NCBI GenBank assembly: GCA_002686265.1
Contig: NZBA01000120.1
Span: 62,001 to 126,000 of the forward strand
From: Planctomycetota bacterium
GTDB lineage: Bacteria > Planctomycetota > UBA1135 > GCA-002686595
Direction of reading: 5' to 3'
DNA length: 64,000 nucleotides
Shown here: piece by piece, positions 53,257 through 61,616 of the stretch
Numbering within the stretch: position 1 is the stretch's first letter
Layout: every line of letters starts with the position of its first letter
Notes under the pieces: model-generated
Databases searched by the model: none
What the model was told of the DNA's origin: nothing
The model's input: the letters and a program-made list of their open reading frames with translations, nothing else
Translations under genes and position numbers: made by a program

Positions 53257-53700
53257 TCAGGTCAGGACGCCGCGGCGGGCCATGGCCCGGGCGTAGGCGA
53301 AGAGCGCCGCTGCCACGCCGATGATGACGGCGGTGAAGGCCAGTCCGTCGCTGCCGAGTACCTCCAGGCCGTTGGAGAAGCCGAAGTTGTGGATGGTCGT
53401 GAGGATGACGGCCACGAGGGATGCGAAGAAGAGATTGACCGCCGGTCGCTTGCGCGCCAGGAGCAGGATCGAGCCGGCCACGCCGCCCCAGACGGCGACA
53501 CCCCAGGTGAAATCCACGAGCCAGGGGAACCGGAAAAACTCCCGCTGCTCGGGCGTGAAGGCCTGCAGGTACTTCTCGTTCTCCGTCTGGGTCATGACGA
53601 AGTCGAATGCGCCCATGGCGTCCCACAACAGAGCCGCGATCCCGATCACCCACAGGTGCTTCGGAGTCGCCGGCCCACTCGTTTCGCTTGCCTCACTCAT
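53257..53700 (-). CDS. Small four-helix membrane protein
   Basis: A 147-residue protein. Four hydrophobic segments: HLWVIGIAALLWDAMGAFDF, LVDFTWGVAVWGGVAGSILL, AVNLFFASLVAVILTTIHNF and LAFTAVIIGVAAALFAYARA. Between the first two lies MTQTENEKYLQAFTPEQREF, a motif (MTQTxNExY...FTPEQ) shared by a widespread family of small membrane proteins usually left as hypothetical or labelled sugar transporter on weak grounds. The start ATG 53700 precedes the first helix after a short polar tail. No role can be assigned. It lies between and against plus-strand genes and seems monocistronic. Confidence 0.75.
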   Translation of the reverse strand: MSEASETSGPATPKHLWVIGIAALLWDAMGAFDFVMTQTENEKYLQAFTPEQREFFRFPWLVDFTWGVAVWGGVAGSILLLARKRPAVNLFFASLVAVILTTIHNFGFSNGLEVLGSDGLAFTAVIIGVAAALFAYARAMARRGVLT

Positions 53701-53870
53701 GACTGGCTCCTCGGTGTTCTCGGCGCTCGTGCGACGCTTCGGCGGCGCCTTGCTGGGGCTGAACCTAGCGCCTTCCGGCCCGGGTTGCACTGTGCCTGCT
53801 CTCGGTGCGCCCGCGTCTCCGATCAGGGAAGTTCTCGTCAGCCCACATTCCGCGCTAGAATCACCCCCTC

Positions 53871-54665
53871 ATGACCCTCGCCCGCTTGAACGTGCCCGAG
53901 GACGCCGTCGAGACCCTCGGCGACGGGATCGGCTTCGTGGCCCTCGTGGACCGCATGCAGTGCGATCCCGCCCTCAAAGTCGTCAACAGTGCCCGGATCT
54001 CCTACGAGAAGAACCGCGACGGGTTCGACCCCGCGGCCGATCGCGGCCTGGTGCGCTTTCTGTGGGAGCACGGCCACACTTCGCCCTACCGGCACTCCTT
54101 CTTCACGTTCCACTGGAAGGCCCCGCTGTTCGTCTTTCGCCAGGCCTTCAAGTACCAGGTCGGAAGTGGTTGGAGGAAGTACGAGGTTGACGGCCAGGCG
54201 GTCAGCCTCGAGGTCTTCGATGTTCAGTTCGACACGGACAAGGGCTGCAGCTGGAACGAGGTCTCGGGGCGCTACGTGCAGTGGGAGCCGGAGTTCTACG
54301 TGCCGCCGGTCATGCGCACCAATCCGCCGCACGGGAACAAACAGGCTTCGGTGGAGCTCGGCGAGGATTTCGACCACGAGGCCGAGCGCGCGCGGATGCG
54401 TGCCGAGTGCGAGCGCGCCTTCGAGCTCTACACCGAGCGCATCGAACGCGGCGTGGCCAAGGAGATCGCGCGCATGTGCCTGCCCCAGAGCATCTACACC
54501 CAGGCCTACTGGACGGTTTCCCTCCAGGGCGTGCTGCACTTCCTGGAACAGCGTCTCAAGCCCGACGCCCAGTTCGAGATCCGCAGCTACGCTCGGGGCG
54601 TTTTCGATCTGCTGGAGGAGGAGCTCGAGCGTCTGGGCGTCACGCGCGAGTCCCTGGGCGCGTGA
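53871..54665 (+). CDS. thyX: Flavin-dependent thymidylate synthase, variant
   Basis: A 264-residue enzyme of the ThyX family. Conserved blocks are ALKVVNSARISYEKNRDG, LVRFLWEHGHTSPYRHSFFT, APLFVFRQAFKYQVGSG, CSWNEVSGRYVQWEPEFYVP, ARMCLPQSIYTQAYWTVSLQ and LHFLEQRLKPDAQFEIRSYA. ThyX makes dTMP from dUMP with FAD and methylenetetrahydrofolate. The usual RHRxxSxNExSxRY signature is altered. RHR reads KYQ, and about 27 extra residues (GWRKYEVDGQAVSLEVFDVQ and on) separate it from SWNEVSGRY. A K-H/Y variant without the insertion is known in other bacteria. I see no thyA gene in the window, so it may be the main dTMP source. Confidence 0.9.
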   Translation: MTLARLNVPEDAVETLGDGIGFVALVDRMQCDPALKVVNSARISYEKNRDGFDPAADRGLVRFLWEHGHTSPYRHSFFTFHWKAPLFVFRQAFKYQVGSGWRKYEVDGQAVSLEVFDVQFDTDKGCSWNEVSGRYVQWEPEFYVPPVMRTNPPHGNKQASVELGEDFDHEAERARMRAECERAFELYTERIERGVAKEIARMCLPQSIYTQAYWTVSLQGVLHFLEQRLKPDAQFEIRSYARGVFDLLEEELERLGVTRESLGA

Positions 54666-54696
54666 ACCGTCCCAGTCCAGGTGCGTTGAGGAGGGC

Positions 54697-55632
54697 ATGA
54701 TCAAGACCGTGCAGAGCTCGTTCCTTCCGCGCTCGCTCCGTTCGCGCGTCGGCATCGCCTGCGGGGCCCTCGGCGCCTGTGTGGCGGTCGGCCTGGGAGA
54801 ACACGCGGGTGCGCGGTCCATCGCCGGCGCCGACGCCCGGTCGGCTGACGGCCAGGAGCCGTCGGCCCCGCGCGTCGCGCTCGAGGCCGGGCTCGAGCAG
54901 GCCTTCCTCGAGCAGGGCATTCGCGTTGACGTTGCCGGCGGGACCTGCGCCGTGGGCGTTGAGGTCTGCGTGCGCGGGGAGCTGTTGGAGTACGTGCTCG
55001 TCGCCCCCAACGGCGCGGCCCACGAGAGCCTATTCGCCACCGGCGTGCGCCCGAGCCTGCTCAACACGGCTCTCCTGGCCCTCGGCGTGGAGCCCGGTAC
55101 CAACGTCGCCTGGGTCGAGAAGGATCCGCCGCCGGAGGAAGAGGCGTTGCGCTCCGGCGCGAGTCCCTTCGAGGTCGTCCCGCCGAGCGGGGACGGTTTT
55201 CGGATCTACGTCGCCTGGCAGGAGTCGGGCGAGCCCGAGACCTCCGGCGACGAGGTGCACCTCCACCCCCTCGGCGACCTGATCAACAATCTGCGCACCG
55301 GCCGCTCCATGCGCCGTCATCGCTGGGTGTTCCTGGCCTCGCGCATGGTGCGCCCGCGGCCGGAGGCCGACGAGGAGGTCTTGGCGGCTGACCTCGAGGG
55401 CAACCTGATCAACCTCAGCTACTTCCGCGCCGGCAATACCCTGCTCACCGCCTCCCTTGACGATTGCGTGCACCAGACGATCTGGATGCCGAACTCCTTC
55501 CTGGTGCCCGAGCGCGGCGCGCGTCTGATGCTGATCTTCAGCCGTGAGCGCCTCGAGCGCCTCCCTGTCTCCCTGGCGGAGCACCTGCCGCGCACGGACC
55601 GCGGCGGCGACGAACCCGGTGAAGACCGCTGA
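54697..55632 (+). CDS. YdjY domain-containing protein, exported
   Basis: A 311-residue protein. The N-terminal region RSLRSRVGIACGALGACVAV is a signal-like segment. Residues of about 120-280 match the YdjY pattern: LLEYVLVAPNGAAHESLFAT, GVRPSLLNTALLALGVEPGT, FRIYVAWQESGEPE, WVFLASRMVRPRPEADEEVL and LINLSYFRAGNTLLTASLDD. The function of YdjY domains is unknown; many are in periplasmic proteins of planctomycetes and enterobacteria. The start ATG 54697 is behind GAGGAGGGC (strong site). It lies 31 bp after thyX and overlaps the next gene by 14 bp, so thyX, this gene and the next may share a transcript. Confidence 0.75.
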   Translation: MIKTVQSSFLPRSLRSRVGIACGALGACVAVGLGEHAGARSIAGADARSADGQEPSAPRVALEAGLEQAFLEQGIRVDVAGGTCAVGVEVCVRGELLEYVLVAPNGAAHESLFATGVRPSLLNTALLALGVEPGTNVAWVEKDPPPEEEALRSGASPFEVVPPSGDGFRIYVAWQESGEPETSGDEVHLHPLGDLINNLRTGRSMRRHRWVFLASRMVRPRPEADEEVLAADLEGNLINLSYFRAGNTLLTASLDDCVHQTIWMPNSFLVPERGARLMLIFSRERLERLPVSLAEHLPRTDRGGDEPGEDR

Positions 55633-56698
55633 GCCCACCACGCCCGTCGCCGCGCGCGTGCGCTTCGCGGGCCGCGGCTTGGCGGGGGCGCGTACGGGGG
55701 AGGGCATCCTGCTCGGCGCCACTGCCCTGTGCCTGACCTTGGCGGCGGCCGCGGCGTCGGGCGCGACCTTGGGCGCGGCCGACGCCTGGGCCGTGGCCGT
55801 GGCGTGCGGGGTCCTGGCATCGCGGACTTGGTGGCTCGAGCACCGTCGTTCGCCGCGGCAGGTCGCGCGTGCCATCGATCGTGTGCGCGGCCTCGACGGT
55901 GCGCTGGTGACCGCCTGGGAGGTGGAGTCGCGCGGGGACGCGGTGGGCTTGGCCCTTGCCCTCCGTGTGACCCGCCGCATCGGTGCGCGCGAGGCCCTGA
56001 GCGCCGTGCTGCCCTTCACCGCGCCTCTGTTGGCTCTGCCCTTCGCCGCCGCCGCGCTGTTGGCGTTGGCCCTGGACGAGGGGCGCGGTGGGACGAGCGA
56101 GGCGCGCCTGGCTCCGATCACTGGGCGCCTCGAATCACAGCTCGCCGGCGCTGGCGCTGGCGAGGCGGGAGAGGCGGCGGGCATCAGCCTCGCCGAGCGC
56201 CATGAGCTGGCGGACCTCGCGCGGCGGGCGCAGGCCTTGGAGCGGGCGCGGGAGAACGGGGACTGGGGCGAGCGGGAGACCCTCGAGGAGCTGAGCTCCC
56301 TGAGCGCGGCCGTCGAGCGCGTGCGCCGCGAGCTGCCCGCTCGCAGCTCTCTGCGGAGCAAGCTGGAGGCGGCGCGGGGAACCCTCGATACCGCCCTGGC
56401 GGCCCTTCGCGAAGGGGGCGACGCGTCCGCGGGCGTCCTCGACGGAGGAGCGGGAGGAGGCGGGACAGGGAGCCCCGCCGCGGGCACGATGTCGGTTGAG
56501 GACAGCGTGACCGTCCCGGCGACCATGGAGGATCCCGGACGCGCGAACGAGCGCGCGGTATCCGCCTCGGCCGCCGGCGGCGGGGGGGCGGGGGTGATCG
56601 GCGGGCGCTGGTGGCCCTGGGAGCACGACGCAATCGTCGAGCGCTGGGTCGAGTCACGTCGCCGTCGGGACGAGTCCGAGAGAGATCGAGCAGAGTGA
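55619..56698 (+). CDS. Hypothetical membrane protein with helical tail
   Basis: A protein of about 359 residues, family not recognised. Two hydrophobic stretches at the N-terminus (EGILLGATALCLTLAAAAAS and AAWAVAVACGV-like) and a further pair around residue 125 (LPFTAPLLALPFAAAALLAL) suggest four membrane helices. The region LEHRRSPRQVARAIDRVRGL, DGALVTAWEVESRGDAVGLA between them resembles the N-terminal part of DUF4175-like planctomycete proteins, only weakly. The C-terminal half is a charged helix (ELADLARRAQALERARENGD) and Gly-rich linker. The start is GTG 55619, inside the end of the YdjY gene in another frame. Its stop is at GTGAACG, just 8 bp before the inositol synthase ATG. Confidence 0.6.
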   Translation: MKTAEPTTPVAARVRFAGRGLAGARTGEGILLGATALCLTLAAAAASGATLGAADAWAVAVACGVLASRTWWLEHRRSPRQVARAIDRVRGLDGALVTAWEVESRGDAVGLALALRVTRRIGAREALSAVLPFTAPLLALPFAAAALLALALDEGRGGTSEARLAPITGRLESQLAGAGAGEAGEAAGISLAERHELADLARRAQALERARENGDWGERETLEELSSLSAAVERVRRELPARSSLRSKLEAARGTLDTALAALREGGDASAGVLDGGAGGGGTGSPAAGTMSVEDSVTVPATMEDPGRANERAVSASAAGGGGAGVIGGRWWPWEHDAIVERWVESRRRRDESERDRAE

Positions 56699-56706
56699 AC
56701 GAACCC

Positions 56707-57936
56707 ATGAGCACCCCCCGAATCGAGCGCGTCTCCATCCCCCCCGAGAGGGCGGTGGGCGTGTGGCTGATCGGCGCCCGAGGCGCGATATCGACCTGTG
56801 TAGCCTACGGACTGGCTGGCCTGCGCTCCGGTGCTCTCGAGCCGGTGGGCCTGGCGACCGAGATCGAGCCGCTGCGCGGTCTCGAGCTGGTACGCCTGGA
56901 CGAGCTGGTCCTGGGGGGGCATGACGTCTGCACGCGCAGCTTGACCGACTCGGCCTCGGAGCTGGTGCGCGGCGGCGTTCTCCCCCAGGACCTGGTCGAG
57001 GGCGCGAGCGAGGGCGCGGCGGCCTTCGAGGCCTGCATCCGCCCGGGGATCCTCGACGGTCCGGACGTGGGGTTGGCGGACCTCGATCCGCGCTCGGCGG
57101 CGCTGGGCTCATTGCCGCCGCGCGAGCAGGTCGCGTGCGTACGCGCGGACATGGAGGCCTTCGCGGCCGCGAACGCTCTGACGCGCGTGGTGGTGGTCGA
57201 CGTCGCTAGCACGGAAGCCTGGCGCGAGGAGCGAGAGGAGTGGAGCGACCTGGCTTCCTTCGAGGCGGCTCTCGACGCCGGTTCCCTGCAGCCCGCCTCG
57301 GTTCTCTACGCCTACGCGGCTCTCGGTGCGGGTCACCCGTTCGTCAACTTCACGCCCTCTCGCGGCTCCTCCATCCCGGCGTTGGTCGAGTTGGCGGATA
57401 GCGCGGGCGTGCCTCATTGCGGGAACGACGGCAAGACCGGCGAGACCCTGGTCAAGACCGTGCTTGCGCCGATGTTCCGCGCCCGCGCCCTGAAGGTGCT
57501 CACCTGGCAGGGCTACAACATGCTCGGCAACCGCGATGGCGAGGTGCTCAAGGAGTCCGCGCACCGCGAGAGCAAGCTGCGCAACAAGGACGAGGCCCTA
57601 CGGGCGATCCTCGCCGATCCCTCGGTCCACACCGGTGTCGGGATCGATTTCGTGCCCTCCCTGGAGGACTGGAAGACGGCCTGGGACTTCATCCAGTTCG
57701 AGGGGTTTCTGGGAGCGCGCATGAGCCTCCAGTTCACCTGGAGCGGGAGCGACTCGGCCCTGGCCGCGCCGCTCGTCCTCGATCTCGTACGCCTGGCCGA
57801 TCTCGCCGCCGAGCGCGGCGAGGGCGGCGTGATGAAGCACACCGCCAGCTTCTTCAAGGCGCCGCTCGGCGGCGGGACCCACGACTTCGGCCGCCAGTTC
57901 GCCGAGCTGGGCCGCTACGCCCTCGAGCGTCGCTGA
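56707..57936 (+). CDS. ino1: Inositol-3-phosphate synthase (MIPS)
   Basis: A 409-residue enzyme. It begins RAVGVWLIGARGAISTCVAY (Rossmann NAD-binding, G-A-R-G-A/I) and contains FVNFTPSRGSSIPALVELAD, VPHCGNDGKTGETLVKTVLA, MFRARALKVLTWQGYNMLGN, RDGEVLKESAHRESKLRNKD and HTASFFKAPLGGGTHDFGRQ. CGNDGKTGE and LGNRDGEVLxxxxxxxSK are diagnostic of myo-inositol-1-phosphate synthases. It converts glucose 6-phosphate to inositol 3-phosphate with NAD. The start could be ATG 56707 or GTG 56695, which would overlap the upstream stop (GTGA). Length and motifs are as in bacterial and archaeal homologues. It is the last gene of the thyX/YdjY transcript and converges with the integrin-like gene. Confidence 0.94.
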   Translation: MSTPRIERVSIPPERAVGVWLIGARGAISTCVAYGLAGLRSGALEPVGLATEIEPLRGLELVRLDELVLGGHDVCTRSLTDSASELVRGGVLPQDLVEGASEGAAAFEACIRPGILDGPDVGLADLDPRSAALGSLPPREQVACVRADMEAFAAANALTRVVVVDVASTEAWREEREEWSDLASFEAALDAGSLQPASVLYAYAALGAGHPFVNFTPSRGSSIPALVELADSAGVPHCGNDGKTGETLVKTVLAPMFRARALKVLTWQGYNMLGNRDGEVLKESAHRESKLRNKDEALRAILADPSVHTGVGIDFVPSLEDWKTAWDFIQFEGFLGARMSLQFTWSGSDSALAAPLVLDLVRLADLAAERGEGGVMKHTASFFKAPLGGGTHDFGRQFAELGRYALERR

Positions 57937-58019
57937 CCGCGCGGGCGGCGGCGAAAAGGACCCAGGCGACGGCGGCGGACAGGACGCTGGTGAGGAGCAG
58001 TACGGAGGCTCGACTCGCC

Positions 58020-58064
58020 TCGGGGGCTCGCCCCGATGGTCCCGCACCGCCCCTACCGGTAGGG
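58020..58064. terminator. Two hairpins between convergent genes
   Basis: TCGGGG (58020-58025) pairs with CCCCGA (58031-58036), loop GCTCG. Downstream, CCCTACCGGTAGGG (58051-58064) is a perfect palindrome. They lie between the ino1 stop (57936) and the end of the integrin-like gene (58171). Either could end transcription from both sides; no T runs. Confidence 0.5.
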
Positions 58065-58170
58065 TTCCTTCGCCGGGGGGAACCTCATGGGCCATTGGAG
58101 CGCAGCATCACCCGTTCGCCTCAGCGCCGAGGAGGTCTTCCTCTCGCTACGGCCCTTTTCCAACGGGTGG

Positions 58171-59805
58171 CTAGGGCACGAAGGTGAGCTCGACGGCGTT
58201 GGTTAGGTTGAAGCCAGAGCCGCAGGGGCTGGCGGTGGGATCGCGGTACCAGCCCTGGAGGGAGCGTTTGTCACCCGCGCCCCAGCCTCCCGTTGCACCT
58301 AGACCCGGGCCCCAGTCGGCCTCGCCCGCACCGTCGGCGAAGCGCACCGCGAGGCGCACGGTATTGCCGCCCGCGCAACGCAGTCCGTCGCCGAAGGCCA
58401 CGCCCGAACCGCCATTCACCGCCTGCTCGCCCGAGAACAACAGTGCCGGTTGCCCGGAGAGGAGCCCAGATGCGTAAGCGCGCAGCTTGTCGGTGCTCGC
58501 CTGCAACGAGTCGTCGCACACCAGGCGCGCCCCCGCGCCGGCCGAGTTGGCGCAGCCCTCGCCCGCGCCGGTGGCTCTGGGGTTGGTGCAGGGACAGGTC
58601 GTCGAGGATCCGTCGCCGAAGCAGAACTCCCGTACCGCGTGGGCGTCGAGGTCGTAGGAGTAGGCTGCTCCCGAGATCGTCGCTCCCGCGTCGCGGAATG
58701 GCGCCCCCAACACGAGCACGTCGCCCGCCAGGGCCGCCGAGCTGGCCAGCCCGTCGCTGCCCGCGAGATCGGAGCCGACGAAATCCCCCTGGCGCACCCA
58801 GTCCAGCCCCGAGCGGGAGAACACCGTGGCCGAGCCGCCGCTGGGCGCTCCGGTATCGGCGATCCACGCTCCGACGACGATCCGAGTGCCCGAAATGGCG
58901 ACGGAGGATCCGAACCAGTCGCTGGCGTCGCCCGTGGCGTTCTTGATGTCGGCGTGCTGGGTCCAGGATCCGCCTGAGCCGGAGAACCCGAAGGCTCCCG
59001 AAGAGGTCGGGCTCGCTCCGCCGCCGATCAGGTCGAACCCGCCATTCAGGCCGGCCTGGGCCGCAAGAGCCGTGCCCAGCCTGCGGTTGGGCGCGGGCTG
59101 ATTGCCGCTGATCGTGCCCGCCTGCGTCCAGCTCGAGCCGTTGCGCTCGAACACGTAGATCGCTCCGGTGTCCTGGGAGCCCTGGTCATCGGCGGGCGCA
59201 CCGACGAAGGCCGTGTTCCCGACGAGCGCCACAGAGGAACCGAAGCCGGTCGAGTTGAAGCCCCCGGCTGTTTCCAGGCGCGTCTGGAGCGACCAGTTGG
59301 AGCCGCTGCGCACCCAGACGTACACCCAGGCCTCGGTCATTGCCGACTGGCCGATCAGGGCGGTGTCTCCCGAGAGGGCCACCGAAACCGAGTAGTAGCT
59401 GCCCGAGCCGATCGGGGGCAGGTTGTCCTGGTAGGTCCAGCTGCTTCCGTTGCGCACGAAGACGTAGCCGTTGTGGTTGGCGCACACCACGAGCGTGTTC
59501 CCGTCGATCGCCACGCGCCGGCCGAAGCCATCGAAGGTCGAGCCGCCGGGTTGGGTGAGCGTGGCTTCCAGCGCCCACGCGCCGCCCTGGCGAACGTACA
59601 CGTAGGCCGAGTCCGTTCCGCCCGTGGGCGTGTCCGACGCCCCCACGACGCACCGGTCACCGTCGGAGGCGACCGCCCGCCCGTACTGGTGACCGGATAC
59701 CGCCGTCGGAGGGAGCAACTGCTGCGTCTCGTTCACGGAGACCTGCGCCCCTGCGGAGGCGGTCAGGAGGGGGAGGGTTACCGAGGCGATGTACGGGGTT
59801 CTCAT
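58171..59805 (-). CDS. Secreted FG-GAP-like repeat protein with Cys-rich C-terminal domain
   Basis: A 544-residue protein. Signal peptide MRTPYIASVTLPLLTASAGA. Residues of about 35-400 are repeats of an integrin-like beta-propeller with each blade reading close to FGxxVAxxGxxxVVGAxxxD, e.g. YGRAVASDGDRCVVGASDTP, FGSSVALVGNTAFVGAPADD, FGSSVAISGTRIVVGAWIAD and ASSAALAGDVLVLGAPFRDA, with VYVFxRxGxxW interblade strands. Residues of about 405-544 are the Cys-rich domain (CPCTNPRATGAGEGCANSAG, LSGQPALLFSGEQAVNGGSG, VAFGDGLRCAGGNTVRLAVR, YRDPTASPCGSGFNLTNAVE). Probably displayed on the surface. A real intrinsic terminator of the upstream hydrolase gene lies 72 bp upstream of its start. Confidence 0.9.
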   Translation of the reverse strand: MRTPYIASVTLPLLTASAGAQVSVNETQQLLPPTAVSGHQYGRAVASDGDRCVVGASDTPTGGTDSAYVYVRQGGAWALEATLTQPGGSTFDGFGRRVAIDGNTLVVCANHNGYVFVRNGSSWTYQDNLPPIGSGSYYSVSVALSGDTALIGQSAMTEAWVYVWVRSGSNWSLQTRLETAGGFNSTGFGSSVALVGNTAFVGAPADDQGSQDTGAIYVFERNGSSWTQAGTISGNQPAPNRRLGTALAAQAGLNGGFDLIGGGASPTSSGAFGFSGSGGSWTQHADIKNATGDASDWFGSSVAISGTRIVVGAWIADTGAPSGGSATVFSRSGLDWVRQGDFVGSDLAGSDGLASSAALAGDVLVLGAPFRDAGATISGAAYSYDLDAHAVREFCFGDGSSTTCPCTNPRATGAGEGCANSAGAGARLVCDDSLQASTDKLRAYASGLLSGQPALLFSGEQAVNGGSGVAFGDGLRCAGGNTVRLAVRFADGAGEADWGPGLGATGGWGAGDKRSLQGWYRDPTASPCGSGFNLTNAVELTFVP

Positions 59806-59876
59806 GGGTGCGCGTCAAGAAGCAAGAAGTGTGCAAGGGAGACGTACCTATAGGGCAATCTCGAAAGCGTAACGAC

Positions 59877-59896
59877 AAAAAGCCCGCACGGCGGGG
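59877..59896 (-). terminator. Rho-independent terminator of the alpha/beta hydrolase gene
   Basis: Read on the minus strand: CCCGC, loop CGT, GCGGG, then C and a run of five T (plus-strand A run 59877-59881). It lies 117 bp after the stop of the hydrolase gene and before the integrin-like gene, so it insulates the latter. It is the only hairpin in the window followed by a clear T run. Confidence 0.7.
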
Positions 59897-60012
59897 CGCT
59901 CCCCGGCGATTCCCCCCTCCTTCTCTCTTGGAGGCCCGACAGTCGGGTCCGGAGCGGGGAACTCGATTGCCCGAGCTCGCCTGTGGGGGGGGCCCTCAGT
60001 ACACGGGGCTCG

Positions 60013-60741
60013 CTACGGTCCTTCTTCAACGGACTCTCGGGCACCGTCGCGGCCGAGGGAGCTCATCCAGCTCGCCGCGGTGTCCACGAGCTCGGCGAGG
60101 ACCTCGGCGTGGGTGCGCCCGCTGCGGACGAGGACCTCGAAGCCGTGGTCAGCGCCCTCGAAGTCAACTCGCCGGGCGGGGGCGCCGAGGGTGGGCAGGA
60201 CGCGGGCGAGCAAGCGGGCGTCACACAACCGGTCGCGCGTGCCACGCAGGAACAGGGAGGGGGCGGGGATGGCGGAGAAATGCCCACTGCGCAGGCGCTC
60301 GGGTTTGCCGGCGGGGTGCAGGGGGTAGCCGAGGAATAGGAGTCCGGCGCACTCGGTGCCGCCGGCGACCAGGTGGCTCGCGATGCGCCCACCCATGGAC
60401 TTGCCGCCGAGCACGACGCGCTCGCAGTCCACTCGCGCGCGGAGGACGTCGAGCGCCAAGCGGTGGGCGCCCTCCAGGCGCGGGCGCGGGTCGGGAGGGA
60501 GACGTCGGCCCTCGCGCGCGGCGCGCTCCATGTAGGGGTAGTCGAAGCGCAGCACACTGAACCCCCGCGCGGCGAGGCCCTCCGCCACCGCGGCCATGAA
60601 CGGAGCGGTCATAGGCTGACCGGCGCCGTGGGCGAGCAGCAGAGCCGTGCCCGTGGGTGGTCGGGACCCGCCGTCGAGCAGGGCGCCGACGCGGTCGATC
60701 CGCGGGTCGTCGATCGGGATCGTGAGGGACTCCGTGGACAT
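60013..60741 (-). CDS. Alpha/beta hydrolase (KANL3/Tex30-like)
   Basis: A 242-residue cytoplasmic protein. The oxyanion-hole segment is TALLLAHGAGQPMTAPFMAA, the nucleophile elbow is CERVVLGGKSMGGRIASHLV (G-K-S-M-G-G, Ser about residue 116), the acid loop is IPAPSLFLRGTRDRLCDARL (Asp) and the catalytic His lies in VDFEGADHGFEVLVRSGRTH. HGAG...GGxSMGGR is characteristic of the small KANL3/Tex30-like or YfbB-type hydrolase group of unknown substrate. The start is ATG 60741. It is divergent from the DNA methyltransferase gene with only 58 bp between starts, so both promoters overlap there. A terminator lies 117 bp downstream. Confidence 0.9.
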   Translation of the reverse strand: MSTESLTIPIDDPRIDRVGALLDGGSRPPTGTALLLAHGAGQPMTAPFMAAVAEGLAARGFSVLRFDYPYMERAAREGRRLPPDPRPRLEGAHRLALDVLRARVDCERVVLGGKSMGGRIASHLVAGGTECAGLLFLGYPLHPAGKPERLRSGHFSAIPAPSLFLRGTRDRLCDARLLARVLPTLGAPARRVDFEGADHGFEVLVRSGRTHAEVLAELVDTAASWMSSLGRDGARESVEEGP

Positions 60742-60799
60742 CGCGGCGGGCTCGGCGCCGGGCGCGGCGCGGTGCGGTAGACTCGCCGCCCGCACCCCG

Positions 60800-61498
60800 A
60801 TGGACAAGCCCGAACTACGCCTCCAGACCTCGACGTTGTGGTACTACCCCTCCCAACAGTACGACCGTGATCCCATGGGCGACCCCGCCCATCCGGGGCG
60901 CACGCCCGCCTGGGTGGTCTGGAACCTGCTGGAACGCTACACGCGCGCCGGAGACCTCGTCGTCGATCCCTTCTGCGGCGGCGGGACGACCCTCGACGTC
61001 GCGCGTAGCCTCGACCGGCGCGCGCTCGGCTACGACATCGACCCCGGGCGCGAAGACGTCTTCCGCGCCGACGCACGCAGCCTGCCCCTCGAGGACGCCA
61101 AGGCCGATTTCGTCTTCATGGACCCGCCCTACTCGACTCACGTCCGCTACTCGGGCAGCCCAGAGTGCATCGGCGGACTCGACGCCTTCGAACCGGCGTA
61201 CTTCGAGGCCATGGAAGCCGTCTTCGCCGAGGCCGATCGCGTGCTGCGCGACCGGCGCTACCTCGCCGTCCTGGTGGGGGACAGCTTCAGGAAGAAGCGC
61301 GGTTTCGTGCCCATCGGTGCGCGCCTTTCGGCCCTGCTCTGCGAGCGGTTCAGGCCCGTCGATCACGTCGCCGTGGTGCGCGGAAACCGCAAGCTCGAGA
61401 AGCCCCGCCACCACCGCGCCGCGGCCGAGGGGAACTTCTTCCTGCGCGGCTTCCACCACCTGTTGATCTTCAAGAAGGAGCGCGGGCGAGCGACTTAG
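60800..61498 (+). CDS. Solitary DNA methyltransferase (D/N-PP-Y type)
   Basis: A 232-residue enzyme. TLWYYPSQQY at the start, then AWVVWNLLERYTRAGDLVVD and PFCGGGTTLDVARSLDRRAL (SAM-binding motif I, DPFCGGGT at about residues 54-61), IDPGREDVFRADARSLPLED, and DFVFMDPPYSTHVRYSGSPE (catalytic DPPY at about residues 111-114). VFAEADRVLRDRRYLAVLVG and GFHHLLIFKK follow. Motif I precedes DPPY, unlike beta-class N4/N6 enzymes in which DPFxGSGT comes last. Target base and site are unknown; an RNA target is also possible. No restriction enzyme gene lies beside it. ATG 60800 precedes the conserved start. Confidence 0.85.
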   Translation: MDKPELRLQTSTLWYYPSQQYDRDPMGDPAHPGRTPAWVVWNLLERYTRAGDLVVDPFCGGGTTLDVARSLDRRALGYDIDPGREDVFRADARSLPLEDAKADFVFMDPPYSTHVRYSGSPECIGGLDAFEPAYFEAMEAVFAEADRVLRDRRYLAVLVGDSFRKKRGFVPIGARLSALLCERFRPVDHVAVVRGNRKLEKPRHHRAAAEGNFFLRGFHHLLIFKKERGRAT

Positions 61499-61616
61499 GA
61501 GAGCGGCGCAAAGGCGTCCTCTTCGAGCGCCGGACCGGCTAGCTCTCCCTGCGCCCGTGGATTGCCGAGAGCGCCTCCGTCTCGCGCCGCCGCCCTCTCG
61601 CCGGGTGCGCGATGAC

